Of a stretch of 64,000 nucleotides of DNA, positions 18,177 to 30,396 are shown one piece after another. Each line of letters opens with the position of its first letter. The stretch's first letter is position 1. The position numbers and the translations under genes were made by a program. This DNA comes from CAVPJW01 sp963705525 (GTDB taxonomy: Bacteria > Acidobacteriota > Vicinamibacteria > Vicinamibacterales > CAVPJW01). Where the stretch lies: the NCBI GenBank assembly GCA_963705525.1, contig CAVPJW010000004.1:1-64000 (forward strand), in the 5' to 3' direction. The notes below the pieces were generated by a model. That model saw nothing but the letters and a program-made list of their open reading frames with translations, had not been told where the DNA came from and made no database searches.

Positions 18177-19404
18177 GTGTCATCGTCATCGCTGGCAACG
18201 CCTCGCTATCTACCTGTTGATCCTCCCCGTCACGTGCTCCGGGTGCGGTTCCGACAAGACGCCTCCACCGGACCGTGAACGGCGGGCAGCGGCGGCGCAA
18301 TTCATCCCGGATAGTGCTCGCCTCAGCGCCACTCCCGGGCTCGCCGAGAAGGTGATTGAAAGGCCATTCGGGCTGTTCCGGTTCGTGAACCAGGCATGGA
18401 CCCGCGCAACATGCGAGGCGCTCGCGCGGGAGGTTCCGATGCTGCCCACCGCGCGACTGCACGGAGACGCACACCTCGAGCAGTACGCGGTGACCGCGAC
18501 GACGCGCGGGCTGGACGACTTCGACGACTCCGCGCGCGGGCCCGCCGCAATCGATATCGTCCGGTTCCTTGGCTCCCTCGAACTGGCGGCCAGGGAGCGT
18601 GGGTGGGACGGCGATCTTCGCAGGGTCATCGACGCGTTCTTCGAAGGCTACCGTCATGGACTCGAAGACCCGGCCTACCTGCCTCCTGACTCCACGGTGG
18701 TGACGCGGCTGCGTGTCGAGGCAGCCAGGTCACCGGAGGCGTTCCTCGAGTGGGCCCATTCGTTGATGCAGCCGCTGACGCCAGCCGAACGCGCGCAACT
18801 CGACTGGACGAGATTCGAGACCTACGCGTCGAAGACCAGTCCTCAATTCACTCCGGCGTTTCTGCGAGTGAAGCAGCTCGGCTGGCTTCGGGTGGGAATC
18901 GGCAGCGCCCTCGACCGGAAGGTCCTCGCGCAGGTTGAGGGGCCCTCCCCTGCCCTCGCGGACGACGTGATCATCGAGGCAAAGCAGGTTCGGGCGCGAC
19001 GCGTTGAGACCTGCGCGAGCGTGCCGCTGACGTTCGAGCCGTTTCGCGTCGTCGAAGGGCTGCGGCGACTCGGCCGCATCGGGCAGCGGTTGCTCGTGGC
19101 CCTGCCGGCACGGGAGACCGCGGCGCCTGGCGATCGCGGCTGGTGGGTGAGAGCCTGGGATCCATCGCTGCACGAACTCTCCATCCGAGACCTCGCGTCG
19201 CCGGACGAGCTCCGCGACGTGGCGCTCGACGTGGGTGTGCAACTCGGCAGCGCCAACTTCGACGACTACGAGGCGAGCGTGGCTCAACGGACGCGGGTAC
19301 TCGAGCGCGTTGCCCTTGCGCGTCTCGAGGCGCGCATCCGGCGGGTGGCGCATGACCTCACGCTCGCCCTCCTCGACGCGTGGCAAGAGATCAAGAAGGG
19401 CTGA
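18151..19404 (+). CDS. DUF2252 family lipoprotein
   Basis: The 417-residue product starts with a hydrophobic stretch and lipobox (YLLILPVTCSGC), so it is probably anchored to a membrane outside the cytoplasm. The DUF2252 core follows: ARLHGDAHLEQYAV, GLDDFDDSARGPAAIDIVRFLGSL, and a late SANFDDYEASVAQR. DUF2252 proteins have a kinase-like fold with unknown activity. Most lack a signal, including the second copy in this window at 31793. The start overlaps the preceding damaged gene by 26 bases and has no good ribosome binding site, so the exact start is uncertain. Confidence 0.78.
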   Translation: MRPSARTPECHRHRWQRLAIYLLILPVTCSGCGSDKTPPPDRERRAAAAQFIPDSARLSATPGLAEKVIERPFGLFRFVNQAWTRATCEALAREVPMLPTARLHGDAHLEQYAVTATTRGLDDFDDSARGPAAIDIVRFLGSLELAARERGWDGDLRRVIDAFFEGYRHGLEDPAYLPPDSTVVTRLRVEAARSPEAFLEWAHSLMQPLTPAERAQLDWTRFETYASKTSPQFTPAFLRVKQLGWLRVGIGSALDRKVLAQVEGPSPALADDVIIEAKQVRARRVETCASVPLTFEPFRVVEGLRRLGRIGQRLLVALPARETAAPGDRGWWVRAWDPSLHELSIRDLASPDELRDVALDVGVQLGSANFDDYEASVAQRTRVLERVALARLEARIRRVAHDLTLALLDAWQEIKKG

Positions 19405-19543
19405 GCACGAGCGTAGAAATTGTTCCCGCGAGATCGGTGAATCCCTGAAGGTCTTGTGCGGGCACATTCGGCTGGCTCTGGCGGCGGTGACGACCGACAC
19501 GCACCTGTACCGCCACCCGGCGAGATAGCATAAGATTGGAATC

Positions 19544-20095
19544 ATGACTATGCGTCTCGCGCGTGTATGGCGGGTGACGGGTGTGGCGGTGCTGCTCGCG
19601 GCAGCGGGCGCGTGCGCGCCGCCCGCGGCGCGTGAACGGCCACTCAAGACATCACCCGTTCAGGGTGGTCCGGGGACACTCGCCGACGCGCGGAAGTTTC
19701 TGGAAGGCCGCTGGGCCCTCGAGTCGTTCGAAATCCGGCCGCCCGGAAAGGAACCGATCTTTCCGAAAGGCACGGGCGTCCTGAATTACGACGACTACGG
19801 CAACCTGCGCATGGAGATCCGCGCCGACGAGGCCGCGTCGGACATGCTGCGAGCGGCCGGGATTGCCATTAGTGACGGCGTCATCTCGACCGAGGGGCGG
19901 ACCGCCATCGATCTGCAGAATCACACGCTCACCTACTTCCTCGAAGGCCAGCCGTCGTCGATGACCACGGGTGGCGGCCCGCTCGCGCTGAATCGGCCGC
20001 GGCACTGGGAAGTCACCGCCGACACGCTCACGCTGACGACCAAGGACGACAGCGGCGCCCCGCTCTCGATCAGCAAGTGGAAACGCACTCAGTAA
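19544..20095 (+). CDS. Lipocalin-like small lipoprotein, 183 aa
   Basis: A signal with lipobox (VAVLLAAAGAC) is followed by a compact beta-rich domain: FLEGRWALESFEI, then GVLNYDDYGNLRMEI and LTYFLEGQ, WEVTADTLTLTTKDDSG. The W-x-L-x-S-x-E strand and Y-D-x-Y-G-N are typical of lipocalin-like DUFs of secreted Acidobacteria and Bacteroidota proteins, which may bind hydrophobic ligands. Promoter-like TAAGAT lies some 10 bases before the ATG. The next gene starts 17 bases after its stop, suggesting an operon of two exported proteins. Confidence 0.65.
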   Translation: MTMRLARVWRVTGVAVLLAAAGACAPPAARERPLKTSPVQGGPGTLADARKFLEGRWALESFEIRPPGKEPIFPKGTGVLNYDDYGNLRMEIRADEAASDMLRAAGIAISDGVISTEGRTAIDLQNHTLTYFLEGQPSSMTTGGGPLALNRPRHWEVTADTLTLTTKDDSGAPLSISKWKRTQ

Positions 20096-20112
20096 ACCGA
20101 CAAGGAGACGCC

Positions 20113-20694
20113 GTGCGCACCGCGACAATTCTGATCACCGTTCTGCTCCTTGGCGGCCCTGCGTGGGTCGGGGCGCAGGCGGGCGGCGCGACGACGGGTG
20201 CGCCGGAGGTCTTCAGCGGCACGGCGAACGCAAAGAATGCGTCGGGCGCTGTCTCGGGCACGCTTGAAGTGCGCCTCCGCCGGTACACGCCGGACTTCGA
20301 TCGCACAACCGTGGAGACGGCGCTTCGTCAGGGTGGCTACCCGGGATTTCTCACGGCCCTCCGGAACGCGCCCGAGGTCGGGCAGCTCGTGCTCGGCGGA
20401 GGCGAGCCGTACACGATCCGATATGCGCGAGAGAAAGTCGACGCAGGTGGCCGCACGATCGTCCTTGTGACCGACAAGCCCGCGTTCTTCCTCGGCGGCG
20501 GGCGTGCCAATGCCAAGCCTCGCGCGGGATACGAAGTGGCCGTGATCAAGATTCAGGTAGACGGAACGGGACAAGGCAGCGGGACGATGGCGGGGGCTGC
20601 GCGCGTGCGTCCCGATGGCGATGGCGGCGTCCTGCTCGACGACTACGCCGAGGAACCCATCGCGCTGACCAACATCACGCGAAAACCGTCGTAA
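20113..20694 (+). CDS. Exported hypothetical protein, 193 aa
   Basis: GTG at 20113 has AAGGAG 5 bases upstream and begins a signal peptide (TILITVLLLGGPAWVGAQ). The mature part is soluble and beta-rich (GTLEVRLRRYTPDFD, YTIRYAREKVDAGGRTIVLVTD, FFLGGGRANAKPRAGYEVAVI). I know similar exported proteins only as conserved hypotheticals. It is the second gene of a short operon with the lipocalin-like lipoprotein. Confidence 0.65.
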   Translation: MRTATILITVLLLGGPAWVGAQAGGATTGAPEVFSGTANAKNASGAVSGTLEVRLRRYTPDFDRTTVETALRQGGYPGFLTALRNAPEVGQLVLGGGEPYTIRYAREKVDAGGRTIVLVTDKPAFFLGGGRANAKPRAGYEVAVIKIQVDGTGQGSGTMAGAARVRPDGDGGVLLDDYAEEPIALTNITRKPS

Positions 20695-20902
20695 CGGAAA
20701 CTCTTCGCAGCTCACGCTGCCCTGCAGCCAACTTCCAGTCGGTCGGCGGACACTCCCTTACACTCCTATTTTCTACGCCTTCAAATGCGAACGGTGTGTT
20801 CGCTCTCATCGATCGAGTGCATGCCGCCGCGCGGTTTGGGTGCTATAGTGCGCGTCCGGACAGTTCGGCTGACGGGCCGCTGGCGAGAAACGGGAGACAT
20901 AC

Positions 20903-22061
20903 ATGTCGCGCAAGCGTGTCGGCGTTGCGGTCTTCATCTTCGCGATCGTCTGCGGTCAGTCCTTCCTCACAGCGAGACAGGCGCAGGGTCAGCCGACTTC
21001 GATCGAGATCGCGTTCGTGGCCAATGCGGAGGCCGGGCACGGTCGCCCTGCTGGATGTGGCCTCGCGCTCGCTCGTCGGCACCATCGACATCAATCCGGC
21101 GCATGAAAAGGCCGAGGGCCCGGGCGCTCCGAACTACGCGCAGGACACGGATATCTCACCCGACGGGCGAACGCTCTATGTCTCGCGCGGCTATCTGGGA
21201 GATGTGGCGGCCTTCGACCTGGCGAGCGCGCGCCTCCTGTGGGAGCGGAAGCTGAACACGGGACGCGCCGATCACATGACGCTCACGCCGGACGGCAGGA
21301 GCCTGTTCGTCTCGGCGCTGATGGACAACAGGGTCTACAGGATTGCCACGGCCACGGGCGAGATCACCGGCCATCTGGTGACCGGCGTCTATCCGCACGA
21401 CAACAAGGTCTCGAAGGATGGCCGTCGTCTCTATAACACCAGTCTCGGCCCCATCGCCACTCTCCCGCGCCCCGCCAGCGCGCCGCCGCTGACGGAGACG
21501 CCGGGTTATCCATTTCAGCTGACCATCGCCGACGCCGGAACGCTGGAAATCCTCGAACAGGTGAAGCTCGACAACGCCATCCGCCCGTGGCACTTCACGC
21601 CGGACGAAAAGGGACTCTACGCGCAGCTCTCGAACGAGCATGCGGTCGTCGCCTACGATCTCGCCGCCAAGAAAGTCGTCCGGCGCCTCGACCTGCCGGT
21701 GAAGCCCGGCATCACGGTGAAGGACTGGGACTTCGACGCACCGCATCACGGCCTCTCGCTTACAGACGATGGTGCGACGCTCTGTCTGGCGGGACGCGCC
21801 TCGGACTATGCGGCTCTGGTCAGCGCGCCGGACCTGAAATTGATCGCCACGATTCCCGTCGGCGATGCGCCCGGCTGGTCGGAGACCGCCCAGCATGGCC
21901 GCGTCTGTCTCATCGCCAACACGCGCAGCGACAACCTGTCGATCATCTCGATCGCGGATCGCACCGAAATCCTGCGGCTGCCCATTGGCAACGGCCCGAA
22001 ACACATTACCGTGGCGCAGATCCCGGCACCAGTGATCGCGGAGTTCAAGGCGAGGCCGTGA
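20903..22061 (+). CDS. YVTN-type beta-propeller protein, exported, single frameshift
   Basis: A signal peptide (KRVGVAVFIFAIVCGQSF) and about 360 residues of propeller blades follow the ATG at 20903. Blade repeats include ISPDGRTLYVSRGYLGDVAAFDLAS, LTPDGRSLFVSALMDNRVY and LSLTDDGATLCLAGRASDY (each quoted in part). Such surface or periplasmic propellers bind partners or small molecules; no enzyme motif is seen. One extra C at 21038 (GGG-C-ACG) breaks the frame after FVANAEAG; removing it makes a full protein of 385 residues, and the span is exactly 3n+1. A TATAGT at 20844-20849 may be the minus 10 box. Confidence 0.78.
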
Positions 22062-22191
22062 TTGGGAGTGGCCGCGGCGGACGCGAAGTCTGTGTGATTA
22101 CCTTGCGCGGTTCTGACAGGTAGGCGTAGGATTCCGTCTCCGCCGCCGATAAGCTTCGCCGCCCATTGTCGTCGACGATTTGGAGGTCCAG

Positions 22192-22752
22192 ATGGTGCCG
22201 ATCCTGTCGCTCGGGATTCCCGTCCTTCTCTCGGCCGTGATTGTCTTCGTCGTCAGCGCGATCATTCACATGGTGCTGCCGTACCACCGGAACGATTTTC
22301 GGAAACTCCCGAAGGAAGATGACGTGCTGAACGCGCTGCGGCCCTTCAACATCCCGCCAGGCGACTACGCGGCCCCGTGCGCCGGGTCGCCGGATGCGAT
22401 GAAACAGCCGGAGTTCGTCGAAAAGATGAAGAAGGGCCCGGTCTTCTTCATGACCATCGCACCGGCCGGCCCGCCCTCGATGGGCACGAGCCTGCTGCTC
22501 TGGTTCCTCTACTCGGTCGTGGTCAGCGTCTTCGCGGGCTACATCGCGGCCCGCGCGCTCGGGCCAGGCGCAACCTATCTCGCCGTGTTCCGCTTCGTCG
22601 GCACCACGGCGTTCATGGCGTATTCACTCGCGCTTCTCCAGAATTCGATTTGGTACAAACGCAACTGGGGCACGACGTTCAAGTCGGTGTGCGACGGTCT
22701 TTTCTATGCGCTCCTGACGGCGGGCACGTTCGGCTGGCTCTGGCCCCGGTAG
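22192..22752 (+). CDS. Conserved membrane protein, 186 aa
   Basis: The start ATG at 22192 has GGAGG 5 bases upstream. There is one N-terminal membrane helix (LGIPVLLSAVIVFVVSAIIHMVL), a soluble loop with NDFRKLPKEDDVLNALR, then three further helices (LLLWFLYSVVVSVFAGYIAA, FRFVGTTAFMAYSLALL, YALLTAGTFGWLW). The histidine in SAIIHM and the NALRPFNIPPGDY segment look conserved. I recognise it only as a hypothetical membrane family. It follows the propeller gene by 130 bases. Confidence 0.7.
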   Translation: MVPILSLGIPVLLSAVIVFVVSAIIHMVLPYHRNDFRKLPKEDDVLNALRPFNIPPGDYAAPCAGSPDAMKQPEFVEKMKKGPVFFMTIAPAGPPSMGTSLLLWFLYSVVVSVFAGYIAARALGPGATYLAVFRFVGTTAFMAYSLALLQNSIWYKRNWGTTFKSVCDGLFYALLTAGTFGWLWPR

Positions 22753-22840
22753 CGAGCGCGGCGGCTATAAGGATGTGCGGCATCAATACCCGCAACGCGA
22801 AGGGTGGGTGGGTTTCCGCGGTGCGCTCATGGCATGCTTC

Positions 22841-23857
22841 TCACTTCTCCGGCTTCTCGTGATGCCCGCCGAACTGGAAGCGCATCGCCGAGAGCAGTTT
22901 GTTCTGGAAGTCGGCGTCGCCGCGCGACGAGAAGCGCTCGTAGAGGGAGGCGGTGAGAACCTCGGCCGGCACGCCCTCGTCGATCGCCGCGAGGATGGTC
23001 CAACGGCCTTCGCCCGAATCCGACACGCGTCCCGAGAAGCCCTTGAGTTCCGGTGATTCGAGGAGCGAGATGGCCGTCAGGTCGAGCAGCCACGAGGCGA
23101 TGACACTCCCGCGCCGCCAGAGCTCGGCGATGTCGGGGAGGTTCAGGTCGTACTGGTAGTGCTCGGGGCTCCGAAGCGGTGTCGTCTCGGCGTCAACCTC
23201 TCGACCGTTCTTGCCGACGTTGGCGTGCTTCAGGATGTTCATCCCCTCGGCGTACGCCGCCATCAGCCCGTACTCGATGCCGTTGTGGACCATCTTGACG
23301 AAGTGGCCGGCGCCGTTGGGTCCGCAGTGGAGATAGCCCTCTTCGGCGGTACCGCCGACCTTCTCGCGCCCGGGCGTCCGCTCGACATCGCCCCGGCCGG
23401 GGGCGAGGCGCCTGAAGATCGGGTCGAGATGCTTCACGACGTCCGGCTCGCCGCCGATCATCATGCAGTAGCCCCGCTCGAGCCCCCACACGCCGCCGCT
23501 CGTGCCGACGTCGGCGTAGTGGATGCCCTTCGCGGCCAGCTCCTTCGCCCGCCGGATGTCGTCCACGTAATACGAGTTGCCACCATCGATCAGGATGTCT
23601 CCCTTCTCCAGGTGTGGCAGGAGATCGGCGATCGCCCGGTCCACGACTCCTGCCGGCACCATCAGCCAGATCGCGCGCGGTTTCGCGAGCTTCTTGACGA
23701 GGTCCGCTTGCGAGGAGGCGCCGACCGCCTTCTCCTTCACGAGTGCCTCAACCACTTTCGGTGACATATCGAACACGACACACTCATGGCCGCCGCCAAT
23801 CAGCCGGCGAACCATGTTCGCCCCCATCCGTCCGAGTCCAATCATTCCGAGTTGCAT
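22841..23857 (-). CDS. gnd: 6-phosphogluconate dehydrogenase, decarboxylating, short (GndA/YqeC-type)
   Basis: The 338-residue enzyme has the Rossmann motif GLGRMGANMVRRL, the substrate loop DGGNSYYVDDIRR, VGTSGGVWGLERGYCMMIGG and the catalytic lysine segment GPNGAGHFVKMVHNGIEYG. It oxidises and decarboxylates 6-phosphogluconate to ribulose 5-phosphate in the cytoplasm. The length is that of the short, often NAD-preferring class. The start chosen (23857) puts the first strand MQLGMIGLG directly at the N-terminus, with GGGAAAGGGA upstream. It is divergent from the glycosidase gene with 229 bases between, so the two may be regulated together. Confidence 0.93.
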   Translation of the reverse strand: MQLGMIGLGRMGANMVRRLIGGGHECVVFDMSPKVVEALVKEKAVGASSQADLVKKLAKPRAIWLMVPAGVVDRAIADLLPHLEKGDILIDGGNSYYVDDIRRAKELAAKGIHYADVGTSGGVWGLERGYCMMIGGEPDVVKHLDPIFRRLAPGRGDVERTPGREKVGGTAEEGYLHCGPNGAGHFVKMVHNGIEYGLMAAYAEGMNILKHANVGKNGREVDAETTPLRSPEHYQYDLNLPDIAELWRRGSVIASWLLDLTAISLLESPELKGFSGRVSDSGEGRWTILAAIDEGVPAEVLTASLYERFSSRGDADFQNKLLSAMRFQFGGHHEKPEK

Positions 23858-24086
23858 GACGTGTCCCTTTCCCCGTGAAGCGATGACGACGGAGTGCTTA
23901 ATCTTAAGTCCTTCGTTGGAAGAACAGGTTCGAGCCGATGCGCGTTGATCTTGAGCAGCCGCAGCCGTTATAGTCCAGACTCTTAGGGTTCCCATGCCAC
24001 CGACTGGCATCTGGTCCCCGCTGGCATTACGTGTGCTTTGCAACTGAAGGGTTTGATTCAGGAGTTGTTCTTCGACGAGGACGCAC
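23858..24086. promoter_or_regulatory. Divergent promoter region between gnd and the glycosidase
   Basis: The 229 bases contain no coding frame of note. A short inverted repeat CTTAA-TC-TTAAG occurs at about 23898-23909 and a TATAGT-like box is visible near 23970. Assignment of promoters to either gene is tentative. Confidence 0.35.
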
Positions 24087-26820
<2,734 letters not shown>

Positions 26821-26845
26821 ACCTGGATTGAAGGCTGAGGCCGAC

Positions 26846-28336
26846 ATGCGGAGTCCGCTCTATCCCTCGCTCTATCAGATCAACACACGTGTCTGGCTCA
26901 CGGAGCTGTCACACGCTCTGGGCCGGAGGGCCACGCTGGACGACATTCCGGATGCCGAACTGGATCGCCTTGCCAGGATGGGCTTCGACTGGATCTGGTT
27001 CCTGAGCGTCTGGCAGACGGGTCCGGCGGCGCAGCAGGTGTCACGGAGCAACGCCGGATGGCGCAAGGAGTTTCAGGACACGCTGCCGGACTTGCGTGAG
27101 GAGGACATCGCCGGTTCCGGGTTCGCCATCCAGAACTACACCGTACATCGCGATCTGGGCGGGGCTGCCTCGCTCGCACGCGTGCGCCAGCGGCTGCAAC
27201 AGCGCGGGCTGAAGCTGATGCTCGACTTCGTGCCGAACCACATGGCGCCGGATCACCCGTGGATCGACGAGCATCCAGATTACTTTGTCCAGGGCAGCGA
27301 GAGCGACCTGGCGCGCGCGCCGCAGAATTACTGTCGTGCGCACACGAAGAAGGGGCCGCTGGTGCTCGCTTACGGCCGCGACCCGTATTTCGACGGCTGG
27401 CCCGACACGCTGCAGCTCAACTACGGCAACCCGGCATTGCAGCAGGCGATGATCGGCGAGTTGGAAAGAATCGCCGGGCAGTGCGACGGCGTGCGCTGCG
27501 ACATGGCCATGCTGGTCCTGCCCGATGTGTTCGAGAGCACCTGGGCCATCCGCGCCGACCTCTTCTGGCCGAAGGCCACCGAGACGGTGAGGAGCAAATA
27601 TCCCGAGTTCCAATTCATGGCGGAGGTCTACTGGGACCGGGAATGGACGATGCAGCAGCAGGGATTCGATTACACCTACGACAAACGGCTGTACGACCGT
27701 CTGCGCGAGGGGCACGCGCGGCCGGTGCGCGAGCATTTCCACGCGGGACTCGACTACCAGAACAAGATGGCGCGCTTCCTGGAAAACCACGACGAGCCGC
27801 GGGCGGCCGCGACGTTTCCACCAGGCATGCACCAGGCGGCGGCTGTCGTCACGTTCCTGTCCCCAGGTTTGCGGTTCTTTCATCAGGGACAATTCGAAGG
27901 ACGCCGGAAACGGATTTCTCCACACCTCGGTCGTGGTCCGGCCGAGCCGGCCGACCAGCAGCTGCAACAGTTCTACGAACAAGTGCTCGCTGTGCTGCGA
28001 CAACCGGTCGTGCGCGACGGCCAGTGGCAGTTGCTCGAGTGCCAATCGGCCTGGGATGGAAACTGGACCTCGGACTGTGTCGTGGCGTTTGCCTGGCAGG
28101 GTTCAGATGGTGAGCGCTTGCTGGTGACGGTAAATTTCGCTCCCAATCAGAGCCAGTGCTACGTCCGGTTGCCGTTCGCCGATCTCGATGGCAGTCAATG
28201 GCAGCTCCAGGACCGCCTCGGAGGCGCCGTCTACGACCGCGAGGGCCGCGACTTGCAGGATCGCGGACTGTATCTGGATGTCCCACCGTGGCAGACTTCC
28301 GTGTTCGCCCTGACCCGGAAACCCGCCGGATCGTGA
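26846..28336 (+). CDS. GH13 alpha-amylase family enzyme, 496 aa
   Basis: The (beta/alpha)8 barrel signatures are all present: LMLDFVPNHMAPDH, GVRCDMAML with the nucleophile aspartate, FMAEVYWDREW with the acid/base glutamate, and FLENHDEPRAAA with the transition-state aspartate. The C-terminus (RLLVTVNFAPNQSQCYVRL) is the usual beta domain. No signal peptide. The protein resembles intracellular GH13 enzymes acting on small glucosides, such as trehalose- or sucrose-related hydrolases or transferases; the exact substrate is not evident. It starts 25 bases after the glycosidase stop, so the two are an operon. Confidence 0.88.
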   Translation: MRSPLYPSLYQINTRVWLTELSHALGRRATLDDIPDAELDRLARMGFDWIWFLSVWQTGPAAQQVSRSNAGWRKEFQDTLPDLREEDIAGSGFAIQNYTVHRDLGGAASLARVRQRLQQRGLKLMLDFVPNHMAPDHPWIDEHPDYFVQGSESDLARAPQNYCRAHTKKGPLVLAYGRDPYFDGWPDTLQLNYGNPALQQAMIGELERIAGQCDGVRCDMAMLVLPDVFESTWAIRADLFWPKATETVRSKYPEFQFMAEVYWDREWTMQQQGFDYTYDKRLYDRLREGHARPVREHFHAGLDYQNKMARFLENHDEPRAAATFPPGMHQAAAVVTFLSPGLRFFHQGQFEGRRKRISPHLGRGPAEPADQQLQQFYEQVLAVLRQPVVRDGQWQLLECQSAWDGNWTSDCVVAFAWQGSDGERLLVTVNFAPNQSQCYVRLPFADLDGSQWQLQDRLGGAVYDREGRDLQDRGLYLDVPPWQTSVFALTRKPAGS

Positions 28337-28401
28337 GGAGGCCGGTCCATCGGCCCGCCCAACTTCAATCGTCCCAGGGATGCACGCGTCAAGGAGCGGC
28401 C

Positions 28402-28806
28402 ATGATGAACATGAATTCCTTCACCAGAACGATGACGTATGTGGCGCTCCTGCTGAGCGCGATGATGCTCAGTGGTTGTGGGGACCTCGCCACCGTCGAC
28501 GTGACGAGTCTGCTCCTCCCCAGATTTCACCGCTCGGAGGTGATTGGCTTTGTGGCCGGTTTCGGAACGACCTTCGCCGCCGTGCCCGACTTGATCGGCA
28601 TGATCAGACGGCGGTCAAGCAAGGGTATCAACCCGACGATGGCTGGCATCATCGGAGTGTTTCAAATAGCCTGGATCTATTACGGCCTCCTGATTGCGTC
28701 TCGACCGGTGATTGTCTGGAATATGATCGGCGTGGCGATCAATTTTCTGACTGTCGGGGCATACCTGCGTTTCTCCCGCCGCGAGGGGCACCGGCGCCCG
28801 GACTGA
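28402..28806 (+). CDS. SemiSWEET/PQ-loop sugar transporter-like protein with a lipobox-like N-terminus
   Basis: Residues about 45-130 form one three-helix SemiSWEET bundle: VIGFVAGFGTTFAAVPDLIG, then RRRSSKGINPTMAGIIGVFQ with the family's loop, and AWIYYGLLIA. SemiSWEETs dimerise to carry sugars down gradients across the inner membrane. Before it is an extra segment YVALLLSAMMLSGCGD with a good lipobox, which is not expected on this family and would add a lipid anchor or a fourth helix. GGAG precedes the start ATG. The position behind two sugar hydrolases suggests transport of their substrate or product. Confidence 0.75.
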   Translation: MMNMNSFTRTMTYVALLLSAMMLSGCGDLATVDVTSLLLPRFHRSEVIGFVAGFGTTFAAVPDLIGMIRRRSSKGINPTMAGIIGVFQIAWIYYGLLIASRPVIVWNMIGVAINFLTVGAYLRFSRREGHRRPD

Positions 28807-28829
28807 ACGCCTCGGTCAGCGGCGTTCAA

Positions 28830-29603
28830 ATGGCAAAGCACGATCGCATCCTGGCCGGGCGGATGTTGGCTTTTGGGTACAACCGCCGAGTCGTCCTTCA
28901 GGGACTCTCGTTCGACGTGCATCGCGGAGAGATCCTGGGAATCGTGGGACCGAATGGCTGCGGCAAGACCACTCTGCTGCGCACGCTCCTCGGCTTGCTG
29001 AAGCCACTGCACGGCGAGGTGGAGCGGCAGCCGGGGCTGACGATCAGCTACGTGCCGCAGCGGGATCGCATCGACTCGACCCTCCCGGTCACGGCGCTCG
29101 AAGTGGTGCTGATGGGACGCGCCGCCAGGGCCGGGCCTTTCCAGCGCCTGCACCGTGCGGATCTCGACGCGGGACGGCGCGCACTCGCCCTGCTCGGGGC
29201 CGAACCGCTCAGCCAGCAACTGTTCAGGAATCTGTCGGGAGGACAGCAGCAGCGTGTCCTCCTGGCGCGGGCGCTCGCCGCCGACCATACCGACCTGCTC
29301 GTGCTCGACGAGCCGACGGCCGGGATGGACGCGGCAAGCGAGGCAGCCATCCTCGACTTCCTTCGTAATCTCAACCGAACCGAGGGCGTGACGATCCTGA
29401 TCGTCACCCATCTGCTGCCGATCGTGCTCAACCTCGCCACCTCGATCATGCTGCTCGGCACGCACAGGATCCTTCACGGCACCGTTGACGAGGTGCTCCA
29501 GGAGGAGCATCTCTCCGAGTTGTACGGAGTGCCGGTGCACCTGGGGGTCGTCGCCGGACAGCGGACGCTGGTCGTGGGACGGCGGGAGGCGGTCGATGTT
29601 TGA
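28830..29603 (+). CDS. ABC transporter ATP-binding protein, zinc/manganese type
   Basis: Walker A (GPNGCGKTTLL), Q-loop (SYVPQRDRID), signature (LSGGQQQRVLLARAL), Walker B (LLVLDEPTAG) and switch histidine (VTHLLP) are intact in 257 residues. The YVPQ.. and LPVTALEVVLMG segments are typical of the ZnuC/MntB/TroB family that energises Mn2+, Zn2+ or Fe2+ import. It overlaps the permease gene by 8 bases, so the pair is translationally coupled. No periplasmic binding protein gene lies next to them. Confidence 0.9.
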   Translation: MAKHDRILAGRMLAFGYNRRVVLQGLSFDVHRGEILGIVGPNGCGKTTLLRTLLGLLKPLHGEVERQPGLTISYVPQRDRIDSTLPVTALEVVLMGRAARAGPFQRLHRADLDAGRRALALLGAEPLSQQLFRNLSGGQQQRVLLARALAADHTDLLVLDEPTAGMDAASEAAILDFLRNLNRTEGVTILIVTHLLPIVLNLATSIMLLGTHRILHGTVDEVLQEEHLSELYGVPVHLGVVAGQRTLVVGRREAVDV

Positions 29604-30396
29604 ACCCGTCTTCATGCGCCTGGCGCTGATCGCGTCGGTCGCAACGGGTGCCTCCCTCGGAATCATCGGCGTCTATCTCGTCATCAGGCGCGTTGTCTTC
29701 CTTGGCCTCGTGCTGGCGAACGCCGCCACGATGGGAGCGGCGGCGGCCGGAGTCTTCCACTGGCCTCCCGAGATCGCTTCGGTCGTGATGGCCATTGCCG
29801 CCGCCCTGGGGCTGGGACTGGTCCAGACCCCGCGCCGGGTATCCGCTGAATCCCTGATGGGGTGGGCGTATGCGGCCGCCGCATCGACGCCTGTGCTCAT
29901 TCTCGCCACCACGTCGGCGCCCGACGCCGACACCTTGCACATGTTGTTCGGGAATCTCCTGGCGGTCAGCGTCAGCCATGCCGTGGGGCTGGTGATCGTC
30001 GCGCTGGGCATCGGACTGGCGCAACTGCTCTTCTCGCGCCGCTTTCTGCTGGTGACCTTCGATGCCGAGGCGGCGCAGGTCGCTGGCGTCAACGCGCGTC
30101 TGTGGTCGCTGGGATTGAATCTCCTGGTCGGCGTGACAGCCGCAACGGCCGTCCATGAAATCGGCGCCCTGCTGACGTTCGCGCTGCTGACACTTCCCGC
30201 GATGGCGGCGTTGCTGGTCACAAACAGCATGAAGGCCACGTTCATCACGGCCGCCGTGTTGGGCGCGACCCTGCCGTGTCTGGGCCTCGCCCTGTCGTTC
30301 TACTTCGACCTGCCAGCCGGTCCGGCATCGGTCGCACTTCTGTCGGTCAGCGTTCTGGTGGCGGCCGCCGTCGGGTTCTTTTTGCACGAATCCTAG
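29596..30396 (+). CDS. ABC-3 family metal ABC transporter permease
   Basis: The 266-residue protein has eight or so hydrophobic helices and the ABC-3 (ZnuB/TroC) pattern: GIIGVYLVIRRVVFLGLVLAN, LVTFDAEAAQVAGVNARLW (coupling region) and ALLTFALLTLPAMAA (parts quoted). It forms the membrane channel of a Mn/Zn/Fe importer with the preceding ATPase. Its stop overlaps the end of the convergent MarR gene by 4 bases. Substrate specificity cannot be read without the missing binding protein. Confidence 0.88.
   Translation: MFEPVFMRLALIASVATGASLGIIGVYLVIRRVVFLGLVLANAATMGAAAAGVFHWPPEIASVVMAIAAALGLGLVQTPRRVSAESLMGWAYAAAASTPVLILATTSAPDADTLHMLFGNLLAVSVSHAVGLVIVALGIGLAQLLFSRRFLLVTFDAEAAQVAGVNARLWSLGLNLLVGVTAATAVHEIGALLTFALLTLPAMAALLVTNSMKATFITAAVLGATLPCLGLALSFYFDLPAGPASVALLSVSVLVAAAVGFFLHES

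Noticed and set aside
18108..22137. Shared 14-mer GGCGTAGGATTCCG near 18110 and 22124 as a possible repeat or att site
   Set aside because: A match of this length is expected by chance in 64 kb, and no mobile genes lie between the copies.
23159..23764. 201-codon plus-strand frame opposite gnd
   Set aside because: Antisense shadow of a strongly conserved enzyme; low-complexity composition.
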